Shown: positions 42,324 to 51,194 of the stretch, one piece after another | Layout of the letters: each line of letters starts with the position of its first letter | Position numbering within the stretch: position 1 is the first letter of the stretch | From: an uncultured bacterium | Lineage (GTDB): Bacteria; Verrucomicrobiota; Lentisphaeria; Oligosphaerales; Oligosphaeraceae | Assembly (NCBI GenBank): GCA_902776645.1 | Contig: CACYQT010000002.1 | Span: 89,578 to 153,577, forward strand | Direction: 5' to 3' | DNA: 64,000 nucleotides | Translations under genes and position numbers: made by a program | The notes under the pieces: generated by a model | What the model saw: only the letters and a program-made list of their open reading frames with translations | What the model was told of the DNA's origin: nothing | Database searches by the model: none

Positions 42324-44969
42324 TTACTTGCCGTAGTAGGCGGCTAGATAGAGGTCACGGATTTCGGAGACCAGCGGATATCTGGGATTGGCGCCGGTGC
42401 ACTGGTCGTCGAAGGCGAGGAGGCTCAACTCGTCAAGCTGTTTCAGGAAAGTCTCTTCCGAGATGCCTTTGGCGTCGAACCAATCCTTCATGCGCTTTGG
42501 AATGTCCAGAGTCGCCTTGAGCTCCTCGATTTTCTCCACCAGCTTGTCCACCAGTTCCTGGTCGTCTTTGCCCTTGAGACCGCAGTAATGGGCTACCAGG
42601 GCGTAGTCGTGCTTGGCGTCGGGGTAGTGGTACTGCGGGAAGGCCGCCTGCTTGGTCATGTTGTCCACGGCGTTGAACTTGACAATGTGGCTGATGAGGA
42701 AGGCGTTGGCCAGTCCATGGGGGACATGGTACATGCCGCCGAGCTTGTGCGCCATGGAGTGGCAGAGTCCGAGGAAGGCGTTGGCGAACGCCATTCCCGC
42801 CATCGCCGCCGCGTTGAACATGTGCTCGCGGGCGTTTTCGCTCAACGGGCCGTTTGCATAGCAGACGGGGAGGTTTTCGAAGATGAGACGGCACGCTTCG
42901 TTGGCCATGGCGTTGCAGTAGTCGCTCTGCATGCAGGAGACTCTGGCTTCGAGGGCGTGCGTCAGGGCGTCGATGCCTGAAATCGCCGTCAGGCCCTTGG
43001 GGAGTTTCATGACCAGTTCGGTGTCGATGATGGCCATGTTGGGGGTCAGGGCATAGTCGGTGATGGGGTATTTCGCGTTGGTTTTCTCATCGGTGATGAC
43101 GGCGAATGGCGTCACTTCGGAGCCCGTGCCGGCGGTGGTGGGGATGGCGACCATCATCGCCTTCTCGCCGAGCGGCGGGATTTTGACGATACGCTTGCGG
43201 ATGTCCATGAAGCGTGTCGCCAAATCCTCGAAACTGAACTGCGGCTGCTCGTACATCAGCCACATGATCTTGGCCGCGTCCATCGGGGAGCCGCCGCCGA
43301 ATGCGATGATGACGTCCGCCTGGAAGCTCTTGAGCTGTTCGAGCCCCACGCGCGCCAGCTGGATGGTCGGGTCGGGCGCGACATCCGAAAACACATGGTA
43401 CCGGATGCCCAGTTCGGTCAGCCGCGCCAGCATGGAGGACAACGCGCCGCTGTCGTACAAGAACTTGTCGGTGACCACGAAGGCGCGCTTGCGTCCTGCG
43501 AGATCTCCCAAAGCGGTGCAGAGGCAGCCGTACTTGAAATAGACTTTCTGCGGAACTCGGAACCAGAGCATGTTCTCCCTCCTTTTGGCAATGGACTTGA
43601 TGTTAAGCAGATTCTTCGGCCCTACATTCTCTGAGACGGAGTTCCGCCCCCAGCTTCCGCAACCGAGAGTCAACGACGGATCCAGCGCGAAGTTGTAGAG
43701 GTCGCCGATGCCCCCCTGCGAGGACGGGGAGTTGATGAGAACGCGGCTGGCCAGCATCAAATGGCCGAACTCGCGGATGCGTTCCTCGTTCTGGGTGTTC
43801 GTGTAAAGAACCGCCGTGTGCCCCAGGCCGCCGTATTCCAGCAGCGCCTTGGCGTTGGCGATGGCGTCCTCGTAGGTGGCGGCCTTGTACATCGCCAGCG
43901 TCGGCGACAGTTTTTCGCGGGAGAACGGCACGTCCGGCCCGACGCCCTTGACCTCCGCGATCAGGACCTTCGTGCCTTCCGGAACCTTGATGCCTGCCAT
44001 TTCGGCGATGGTGACGGCTGTCTGGCCGACGATTTTCGCGTTGATTTTACCGTCCACCTGAATGACCTGGCCGACTAGCTCCGTCTCCTTTTTGTTCAGT
44101 ATGTAGCCGCCGCGCTTCTGAAATTCAGCCTTTACTTTATCGTAAATGGGAGCCAGCACGGTCACCGACTGCTCGGAGGCGCATATCATGCCATTGTCGA
44201 AGGTCTTGGAGAGCAGGATGGAGCTGACGGCCGTCTCGATGTCGCAGGTGTCGTCCATGATGACGGGCGTGTTGCCCGGTCCGACGCCGATGGCCGGCGT
44301 GCCGCTCGAATAGGCGGCCGTGACCATGCCCGGCCCGCCTGTCGCCAGAATCAGGCTGATGTCCGGATGGGACATCAGCCAGGCGCTCTTCGCGACGGTT
44401 GGCTCGGAAATCCAGCCGATGATGTCCTCGGGCGCTCCGGCGGCGACCGCCGCGTCCAGAACCACCTTCGCCGCCATGCATGTGCATTTCTTCGCGCGGG
44501 GATGCGGGCTGAAAACGATGCCGTTGCGCGTCTTCAGCGCGATCAGGGCCTTGAAAATCGCCGTCGAAGTCGGATTCGTCGTCGGGACAATGCCCGCCAG
44601 CACTCCGCGCGGCTCCGCGACCTTGATCATGCCGGAGGCGTCGTCTGTCTCGATGATGCCGCAGGTCTTCATGTCCAGATACTTGTTGCAGATGTATTCG
44701 GACGCATAGTGGTTCTTGATGATTTTGTCCTCAAGGACACCCATCCCCGTCTCTTCGACAGCCATCTGCGCCAGGGGAATGCGCATGTTGTTGGCCGCCA
44801 GCGACGCAACCTGGAAGATGTGGTCCACCTGCTCCTGCGTGTAGTTGGCGAAAATGGCCTGGGCTTTCTTCACCTTGGCCACCAGCGCATCCAGTTGCGC
44901 GCGTTCGATCGCTTCCTGCTCGGCATCCTGCTGTTTGTTTTCCATCTTTTTTTCTGTTGTCTTTGCCAT
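42324..44969 (-). CDS. adhE: Bifunctional acetaldehyde-CoA/alcohol dehydrogenase AdhE
   Basis: The 881-residue fusion has both AdhE halves. The N-terminal aldehyde dehydrogenase part has the catalytic Cys in FDNGMICASEQSV (about 261) and NTPVIMDDTC; the C-terminal iron alcohol dehydrogenase part has AFGGGSPMDAAK, ISGIDALTHALEA and GLCHSMAHKLGGMYHVPHG, with the iron-binding His residues. The enzyme turns acetyl-CoA into ethanol in two NADH-linked steps, regenerating NAD+. Length is standard. GAGGCAAGAC precedes the start. It lies downstream of the PFOR gene on the same strand, but a terminator divides them, so they are separately transcribed. AdhE normally forms spirosomes. Confidence 0.97.
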   Translation of the reverse strand: MAKTTEKKMENKQQDAEQEAIERAQLDALVAKVKKAQAIFANYTQEQVDHIFQVASLAANNMRIPLAQMAVEETGMGVLEDKIIKNHYASEYICNKYLDMKTCGIIETDDASGMIKVAEPRGVLAGIVPTTNPTSTAIFKALIALKTRNGIVFSPHPRAKKCTCMAAKVVLDAAVAAGAPEDIIGWISEPTVAKSAWLMSHPDISLILATGGPGMVTAAYSSGTPAIGVGPGNTPVIMDDTCDIETAVSSILLSKTFDNGMICASEQSVTVLAPIYDKVKAEFQKRGGYILNKKETELVGQVIQVDGKINAKIVGQTAVTIAEMAGIKVPEGTKVLIAEVKGVGPDVPFSREKLSPTLAMYKAATYEDAIANAKALLEYGGLGHTAVLYTNTQNEERIREFGHLMLASRVLINSPSSQGGIGDLYNFALDPSLTLGCGSWGRNSVSENVGPKNLLNIKSIAKRRENMLWFRVPQKVYFKYGCLCTALGDLAGRKRAFVVTDKFLYDSGALSSMLARLTELGIRYHVFSDVAPDPTIQLARVGLEQLKSFQADVIIAFGGGSPMDAAKIMWLMYEQPQFSFEDLATRFMDIRKRIVKIPPLGEKAMMVAIPTTAGTGSEVTPFAVITDEKTNAKYPITDYALTPNMAIIDTELVMKLPKGLTAISGIDALTHALEARVSCMQSDYCNAMANEACRLIFENLPVCYANGPLSENAREHMFNAAAMAGMAFANAFLGLCHSMAHKLGGMYHVPHGLANAFLISHIVKFNAVDNMTKQAAFPQYHYPDAKHDYALVAHYCGLKGKDDQELVDKLVEKIEELKATLDIPKRMKDWFDAKGISEETFLKQLDELSLLAFDDQCTGANPRYPLVSEIRDLYLAAYYGK

Positions 44970-45182
44970 GTCTTGCCTCGAAAAGAAAAATGAGTTGGAT
45001 AAAAAAGTATTTTATAATTAATGTAGCTTTCTTTTTCCTAATTGCAATCCAGATGGATAAAAAAATATCTTTTGCGCCGTAGGTCGCGACATCCATCAGC
45101 ATGGAAACGCTCTCAGAAGGCGCAATGCGTTGCTCTGGACATTGTTTTTGCTTATAATATAGGATAAAGGTATATGAAGCAA

Positions 45183-45217
45183 AAAGGCCCGCCTTCCGAA
45201 ATGGAGGGCGGGCCTTT
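45183..45217 (-). terminator. Terminator of the PFOR gene
   Basis: AAAGGCCCGCC.TTCC and GGA.GGGCGGGCCTTT pair around GAAAT; on the minus strand a T-run follows. Confidence 0.85.
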
Positions 45218-45232
45218 GACTTTAGACGATGA

Positions 45233-48200
45233 TTACATCATCTTGCCGACCTGCTGGATGAATTCCATGCGTTTGGCGGCGTCGGATTCGGCCTGCTTGA
45301 AGAGCTCTTCCGCGTGGGCGGGGTTGGCCTTCATGAGCAGCTTGTAACGGCCTTCGGACTGGTAGCCCGCTTCGACGGCGCGCTTCTGCTCGGTCTGCGT
45401 CTTGCTCATGTCGATGGTGTGGGCGATGCAGGGTGCGTAGGCGAAGATGATGGACGGGCCATCGTACGCTTCGGCCTCCTGGAAGGCCTTCAGGGTCTGC
45501 TGGCGGTCATAGCCGAGGGCGACGGAGGCGACATAGACGTATCCATAGCTCATGCACATGAAGCCCATGTTCTTCTTGTAGGTCTTCTTGCCGCCGGCGG
45601 CGAATTTGGCGACGGCCGCGGTCGGGGTGGACTTGGAGGCCTGTCCGCCGGTGTTGGAATAGACTTCCGTGTCGAGGACGAGGATGTTGACGTTGCGGTT
45701 CTGGGCGACGACGTGGTCGATGCCGCCGTAGCCGATGTCGTTGGCCCAGCCGTCACCACCGATGATCCAGACGGACTTGTCGGTGAAGAAGTCGGCCAGT
45801 TCGTTGACCTTCGCGACGACGGGGCAGCCGCAGTCGGCGTACTTGGCGAGGACGGCCTTGGCGTTCTCCTGCGCGGCGATGGCTTCGGCGGTCTTGGAGT
45901 TGTCCCAGAACTTGAGGGCGTTGTTGATGGCATCCTTCAGATCGGCGGGCGTCTTGTCGTTTTCGAGCAGCTTGCCGCAGAAGCTCTTGAGGGTATCGCG
46001 GTTGGAGTCGATGGCGAGGCGCATGCCGAAGCCGAATTCGGCGTTGTCTTCGAAGAGGGAGTTCGCCCATGCGGGGCCGCGGCCGTTCTTGGCCTTGGCG
46101 TAGGGGATGGTCGGGAACGTGCCGGAGTAGATGGAGGAGCAGCCGGTGGCGTTGGCGACGACCATGTTTTCACCGAAGAGCTGGGAGACGAGCTTGACGT
46201 ACGGCGTTTCGCCGCAGCCTGCGCAGGCGCCGGAGAACTCGAACAGCGGCTGGCGGAGCATGGCGCCCTTGAGGGACGTCGGGCTGGCCTTGCCGAGGAT
46301 GTTGTCTTCGGTGGATTCGAAGAACTTCTCGTTGGCGTTTTCGCCGGCGGCGCGTTCGGCTTCGAGCGTGGACCAGACGAGAGCCTGCTTGCCTTCCTTG
46401 GCGGCCATCGGGCACTGGTCGAGGCAGACGCCGCAGCCCATGCAGTCTTCGACATAGACCTGGACTTTGAACTTCAGGCCTTCCGCCTTCGGCAGCGGAT
46501 CCTTCGTCGTGAAGGTGGCCGGGGCGTTGGCGAGATCTTCAACCTTGAAGAGTTTCGTGCGGATGGCGGCGTGCGGGCAGGCGCTGGCGCAGAAACCGCA
46601 CTGGATGCAGTTCGTGGCGACCCACTTCGGGACCTTCGGGGCGAAGCCGCGCTTTTCGAGGGCGGCGGTGCCGGTGGGCAGCGTGCCGTCGATGGACATG
46701 GCGGAGACGGGGATGGAGTCGCCGTTGTTGCGCATGGACGGCTCAATGATCTTCTTGGCGAAGTCGTCGGCGTCGTCGGGGATGAGCTTCAGCATGTCGG
46801 CGTGGGGGACGCCGTCGAGGGAGGCGGGGACTTTCACTTTGACGCAGGCGTCCGCGGCGGCGTCCACGAGTTCGTTGTTCATGTCGATGACGGCCTGGCC
46901 CTTCTTGGCGAAGGTCTTGGCGTTGAGCATCTTCATTTCCTTGGCGGCGTCTTCGAACGGGACGATGCCGGAAACTTTGAAGTAGGCGACCATCATGACG
47001 GTGTTGGCGCCTTTGCCGCGGAGGCCGGGCTTCGTCTTGACGATGGCTTCGGCGTTGACGTTGTAGAACTGGATGTCGTTCTTGATGATGTATTCCTGCA
47101 TGTCGCGGGTCAGGTGGGCGAACACTTCGTCATTGCTGTAATGGCTGTTGAGGAGGAAGGTACCGCCTTTCTTGAGGCCCTTGAGGAGGTCGTAGCGGCC
47201 GATATAGGCGGCGCAGGAGCAGGAGACCAGGTCCGGGCTCGTGATGAGGTAGGTGGATTTGATATGGCTGTCCGAGAAGCGGAGGTGGGAGCAGGTGAGA
47301 CCGAAGGACTTCTTGGAGTCGTAGGCGAAATAGGCCTGCGCGTCCTTGTTGGTCAGATGGCCGATGACCTTGATGGTGGTCTTGTTCGCGCCGACGGTGC
47401 CGTCGCCGCCGAGGCCGTAGAACATGCAGGCGGTGGTGCCGGCGGGTTCCGTGGTGATGTGCTCGTCAACCTTCAGGGAGAGGTTCGTGACATCGTCGTC
47501 GATACCGACGGTGAAGCCGTGGAAGCCGCCCTTTTCGAGGTGCTTGTAGACGGCGAGGATCATGGACGGCGTGAAGTCCTTGGAGGAGAGGCCGTAGCGG
47601 CCGCCGATGACCGTGATGGCGGGGTTGTTGATGGCGACTTTGACGTCCATGTACAGCGGTTCGCCAATGGCGCCCGGTTCCTTCGTGCGGTCGAGGACGG
47701 CGATGCGCTTGACGGTCTTCGGCAGGGCGGCGAGGAACTTGTCCGCGTAGAACGGGCGGTACAGGCGGACTTTGACAAGACCGTACTTCGTGCCGCGAGT
47801 GGTGTTCAGGTAGTTGATGGTCTCTTCGATGGCTTCGCAGCCGGAGCCGATGGCGACGATGACGTCCGTCGCGTCGGGGGCGCCGACGTAGTCGAACAGA
47901 TGGTACTGGCGGCCGGTCACCTTCGCGACCTTGTCCATCTGGGCCTGGACGATGTCGCCGACGGCCATGTAGTACTTGTTGACGGTTTCACGGCCCTGGA
48001 AATAGACGTCGCCGTTCTGGGCGCCGACCTTGGTGACGGGCTTTTCGGGGCGGAGGCCGCGGTTGCGGAATTCCTCGATGGCCTTCTTGTCGATCATCTC
48101 GGCGATGGTCTCGTACGGGATTTCTTCATATTTGTGGACTTCGTGGGAAGTACGGAATCCATCAAAGAATTGGAGGAACGGGACTTTGGAAGGATAGGTG

Positions 48201-48676
48201 GAGAGGTGGGCGACGAGGGCCATGTCCAGTTCTTCCTGGACGGAGTTGGCGGCCAGCATCGCGAAACCCGTGTTGCGGCAGGCCATGACGTCCGAATGGT
48301 CGCCGAAGATGGCGAGGGACTGGCAGGCGAGGGAGCGGGCGGTCACGTGGAAGACGGTCGGCAGAAGTTCGCCGGCGATCTTGTACATGTTCGGGATCAT
48401 CAGGAGGAGGCCCTGGGAGGCGGTGTAGGTGGTGGTCAGCGAACCGGCGGCCAGCATGCCGTGGACGGCGCCGGCGGCACCCGCTTCGGACTGCATTTCG
48501 ACGACTGAGACCTGTTTGCCCCAGATGTTCCGTTTGTCTTCGGCGGCCCACTGGTCAACCCATTCGCCCATGGTGGAGGACGGGGTGATCGGGTAGATGG
48601 CGGCGGTTTCGCTCAGTGCGTAGGCGACGTATGCGGCTGCATAGTTGCCGTCTTGGGTGTTGATGTTTCCCGACAT
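45233..48676 (-). CDS. nifJ: Pyruvate:ferredoxin (flavodoxin) oxidoreductase
   Basis: The 1147-residue single-chain enzyme has all domains in order: pyrimidine-binding part with AIYPITPSSTMGEW and EMQSEAGAAGAVHG, the CoA and gamma domains, two [4Fe-4S] ferredoxin sites (CIQCGFCASACPHAA near 692, CMGCGVCLDQCP near 745), the third cluster site CAGCGETPY (near 819), and the TPP motif GDGWANDIGYGG (near 973) with NTGGQASKSTP. It splits pyruvate to acetyl-CoA, CO2 and reduced ferredoxin in anaerobes. It lacks some of the C-terminal extension seen in longer members, so it is a little short. The strand is shared with adhE downstream, but a terminator separates them. A long open frame on the opposite strand is a codon-bias shadow. 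Confidence 0.97.
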   Translation of the reverse strand: MSGNINTQDGNYAAAYVAYALSETAAIYPITPSSTMGEWVDQWAAEDKRNIWGKQVSVVEMQSEAGAAGAVHGMLAAGSLTTTYTASQGLLLMIPNMYKIAGELLPTVFHVTARSLACQSLAIFGDHSDVMACRNTGFAMLAANSVQEELDMALVAHLSTYPSKVPFLQFFDGFRTSHEVHKYEEIPYETIAEMIDKKAIEEFRNRGLRPEKPVTKVGAQNGDVYFQGRETVNKYYMAVGDIVQAQMDKVAKVTGRQYHLFDYVGAPDATDVIVAIGSGCEAIEETINYLNTTRGTKYGLVKVRLYRPFYADKFLAALPKTVKRIAVLDRTKEPGAIGEPLYMDVKVAINNPAITVIGGRYGLSSKDFTPSMILAVYKHLEKGGFHGFTVGIDDDVTNLSLKVDEHITTEPAGTTACMFYGLGGDGTVGANKTTIKVIGHLTNKDAQAYFAYDSKKSFGLTCSHLRFSDSHIKSTYLITSPDLVSCSCAAYIGRYDLLKGLKKGGTFLLNSHYSNDEVFAHLTRDMQEYIIKNDIQFYNVNAEAIVKTKPGLRGKGANTVMMVAYFKVSGIVPFEDAAKEMKMLNAKTFAKKGQAVIDMNNELVDAAADACVKVKVPASLDGVPHADMLKLIPDDADDFAKKIIEPSMRNNGDSIPVSAMSIDGTLPTGTAALEKRGFAPKVPKWVATNCIQCGFCASACPHAAIRTKLFKVEDLANAPATFTTKDPLPKAEGLKFKVQVYVEDCMGCGVCLDQCPMAAKEGKQALVWSTLEAERAAGENANEKFFESTEDNILGKASPTSLKGAMLRQPLFEFSGACAGCGETPYVKLVSQLFGENMVVANATGCSSIYSGTFPTIPYAKAKNGRGPAWANSLFEDNAEFGFGMRLAIDSNRDTLKSFCGKLLENDKTPADLKDAINNALKFWDNSKTAEAIAAQENAKAVLAKYADCGCPVVAKVNELADFFTDKSVWIIGGDGWANDIGYGGIDHVVAQNRNVNILVLDTEVYSNTGGQASKSTPTAAVAKFAAGGKKTYKKNMGFMCMSYGYVYVASVALGYDRQQTLKAFQEAEAYDGPSIIFAYAPCIAHTIDMSKTQTEQKRAVEAGYQSEGRYKLLMKANPAHAEELFKQAESDAAKRMEFIQQVGKMM

Positions 48677-48809
48677 TCTTGTTACTCCTTGATAGATTTA
48701 GTACGTATCGCCAGAAAATGGCAAAAAAACAAATATCTTTTCTATAAATATAATACCTGAAGGCGGTTTTTTCAATAAAAACCGACGGCTTCGTGGCGTT
48801 GCCGCGGGA

Positions 48810-49289
48810 CTATGGCTTGCCGATGATGGTTTTTCCGCGGCAGGGGAAGCTTGACGCGAGCTCCGGATGCTCTTCGAAGAAGGCTGCCCAGGGGACGTCC
48901 GTCTGGCGGGTGCGGACAAGTTTCCATTGCTCCGGCGTCAGATAGTAGGGCTTGAAAATGTAGGGGATGGATTTCCAGAGGGCGGGCGTCAACAGCGGCC
49001 AGACGTCCTCCGGGCAGGACGGCAGGTAGTCCGGATTGTTCCAGAGGATTTCCGCCCAGTCTGTTGCGGAAAGCTTTGATTTATCGGCGTTTTCGTCAAA
49101 ATCCTGCGATGTGATGGCGCGGCAGGCGAACAGTTCGACAAGCTGTTCATTGGAGAAAATCTTGAGGTTTTTGCAGAGTTTGGAGACGAAACCGACGGGC
49201 CTGTGGAAGGGGTCGATGTCATGGACGGCCTTCAGCCAGTCGGCGGCGTTCATTTTTTCCGGTTTCAGTTGTGCGAGTTGTTCTGTCAT
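48810..49289 (-). CDS. Hypothetical Trp-rich repeat-like protein
   Basis: The 159-residue protein has no family that I can name. It repeats a loose unit of about 40 residues in which a Trp begins a short helix and 'P' and 'L' follow (NAADWLKAV..., SATDWAEILWNNPDYLPSCP, PEDVWPLLTPALW, TPEQWKLVRTRQT, VPWAAFFEEHPELAS). This looks like a small helical repeat protein. The start at 49289 follows AAGGAGCTCATC. It lies between the recCBD operon and the PFOR gene on the same strand, 74 bases upstream of recD's end. The role is unknown. Confidence 0.65.
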   Translation of the reverse strand: MTEQLAQLKPEKMNAADWLKAVHDIDPFHRPVGFVSKLCKNLKIFSNEQLVELFACRAITSQDFDENADKSKLSATDWAEILWNNPDYLPSCPEDVWPLLTPALWKSIPYIFKPYYLTPEQWKLVRTRQTDVPWAAFFEEHPELASSFPCRGKTIIGKP

Positions 49290-49400
49290 GATGAGCTCCT
49301 TGGGTCTGATAAAAGACAAAACCAATAAAGATAATCACAAAATGGCAGAAAGACAAATGAAACGGCGTGATTTGTTGGCGTGAGACATCAAAACAGATGG

Positions 49401-51176
49401 TCATAGGAGATATTTGAGGCCGGACCAGCGTTGCGTCTTGCGGAGGATGGCTGTTTTCAAAATCTTATCGTCCGGCTCCGCAATGAGAAAGAAGGACTTT
49501 TTCGTGCGGGTGATTCCTGTATAGACGAGTTCACGCGTCATAATCGGATTGTCAAGTGACGGCAGAACCATCAGCACGACAGGATAGTCGGAGCCTTGGG
49601 ATTTGTGGATGGTCATGGCGAAGGCGTCTTCATGCGGCGGCAGCTGGACGGGGGCGAAGGCGCGGAACGGCTGGGGGCCGTCCGCGACGGGAAAATGGAC
49701 TTTGCCTTGGAAGCAGACGCCGACGTCGCCGTTGCGCAGGCCCGTCACGGGGTCGTTTTGCGTGACAATCAACGGAAGTCCATCCGGATAAGGAGCTTCC
49801 ATATTGAGCAAGTCACGCATGAGGCTGTTGATTGTCAAGATTCCGTAGTCGCCTTCACGGACGGCGCAGAGGATTTTGAATTGGAGAGAATAGGAGAACG
49901 CCTCTTCGACGGATTTCGGGGAGTTCCAACGGTGGAAATCAATGGACGATGTTGAAATGGTTTCCAAAAGATTTTTCAGGGCAAGTTTCAATGCATCATG
50001 GTTTTTGGGGCCACAATGCAGACGGATAGTTTGGAACTGATTGCCGTCCTGTGAGTTGTAAAGTTTTTGGAGCATGCCGTCCATTGTGTCGGACAACTGT
50101 TCCTGTCCTTCCAGAATCATTTGGTCGACGAAATCGCACAACGGCTGGTTGGTTTTGGAGCGGTGGTTTTCGATGAGGCGGCAGACATGCGGCTGGAGGG
50201 AATCGCAGTCGCAGAGTTCCGCGAAAACGACGCCGGATTCGACGGAGGCGAGCTGGTTCTGGTCGCCTAGAAGAATCAAACGGGCGGTTGGCGGCAGGGC
50301 GTCCAGAAGCTGATGGACGAGTTCCAAGGAGGACATGGAGCATTCATCGACGACGACGAGCTCCGTCTCCAACTGATTCTGACAGTTGCGGTAAGCGATT
50401 CCCGTTTCGGGGGATATGCCGAGAACGGCATGCAACGTCTGCGGGACGAGAGCCGCCAGCGACTGCCTGATGGCGTCGTCCGCAATGGACAGCGAGCCGT
50501 CCGCGGCCAGTTCTCGCGCGATGGATTCCTTCATGCGCGCGGCGGCCTTGCCAGTCGGTGCGCAAAGTGTGATCCGACATTCTGGATTGCGTTGCAATTC
50601 AAGAGCTAAGATAACGGTCAGAACGGTCGTCTTGCCAGTGCCCGGCCCGCCGGTGATGATTGTGAAATCGGACGTGACGGCGGTCGCGACCGCCTGCTGC
50701 TGGCGGTCTTCTTCAAACGGTTTGGTGAAATATCGGCAGGTGGCGCGGATGTTTTCGACTAGTTGCTGCGGGAAGGGCGCGGCGGTTGCCGAAGTGGTGT
50801 TTCTGGAGCGTATGGCGTTGGCGATGCTCTCTTCATAACGGCGGTAGCGGTTGAGATAGAGCAATTTGTGTTCTTTGTCCAGAATTAGCGGCGCTGTGGA
50901 GGACGCGTTCTGCGAGATGGCGGACGGATGGCGTTCGGCCACCGGCAGCCAATCCTCCGGTGACAGCGGAGATGGAAGAAAATCTTCGTAACCAGCTGGA
51001 CGGGATGACCATGCGGCAAGATCCAGACAGCTGTGGCTGTTGCGGACGGCGCAAAGGGCCATGGCGGCGAGAAGCCGCAGGTCGTCGTCGCCGTCGCAAC
51101 GGCGGACGACCATGTCCGCGAACTGCCAGTCCAGTGGGATGAATTCATTGCTGGATTTATAATTGTCGTAATTCAT
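49401..51176 (-). CDS. recD: Exodeoxyribonuclease V subunit RecD
   Basis: The 591-residue protein has the SF1B helicase motifs: Walker A ITGGPGTGKTTVL (about 177), CAPTGKAAARMKES, ELVVVDECSMSSLEL, LILLGDQNQLASVESG, and a late FAMTIHKSQGSDYPVVLMVLP. These, with RecB and RecC in front, mark RecD, the 5'-3' helicase of RecBCD. The start at 51176 is 18 bases after the recB stop, so all three genes are one operon (recC, recB, recD on the minus strand). E. coli RecD is 608 residues, close to this. Confidence 0.95.
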   Translation of the reverse strand: MNYDNYKSSNEFIPLDWQFADMVVRRCDGDDDLRLLAAMALCAVRNSHSCLDLAAWSSRPAGYEDFLPSPLSPEDWLPVAERHPSAISQNASSTAPLILDKEHKLLYLNRYRRYEESIANAIRSRNTTSATAAPFPQQLVENIRATCRYFTKPFEEDRQQQAVATAVTSDFTIITGGPGTGKTTVLTVILALELQRNPECRITLCAPTGKAAARMKESIARELAADGSLSIADDAIRQSLAALVPQTLHAVLGISPETGIAYRNCQNQLETELVVVDECSMSSLELVHQLLDALPPTARLILLGDQNQLASVESGVVFAELCDCDSLQPHVCRLIENHRSKTNQPLCDFVDQMILEGQEQLSDTMDGMLQKLYNSQDGNQFQTIRLHCGPKNHDALKLALKNLLETISTSSIDFHRWNSPKSVEEAFSYSLQFKILCAVREGDYGILTINSLMRDLLNMEAPYPDGLPLIVTQNDPVTGLRNGDVGVCFQGKVHFPVADGPQPFRAFAPVQLPPHEDAFAMTIHKSQGSDYPVVLMVLPSLDNPIMTRELVYTGITRTKKSFFLIAEPDDKILKTAILRKTQRWSGLKYLL

Positions 51177-51194
51177 AGGTGATATTGTCTGTGA

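Noticed and set aside
45314..48508. 1064-codon open frame opposite the PFOR gene
   Set aside because: It is a shadow caused by GC-rich third positions; the opposite strand has all PFOR motifs, and the antisense translation is a low-complexity Gly/Asp/Val-rich chain.
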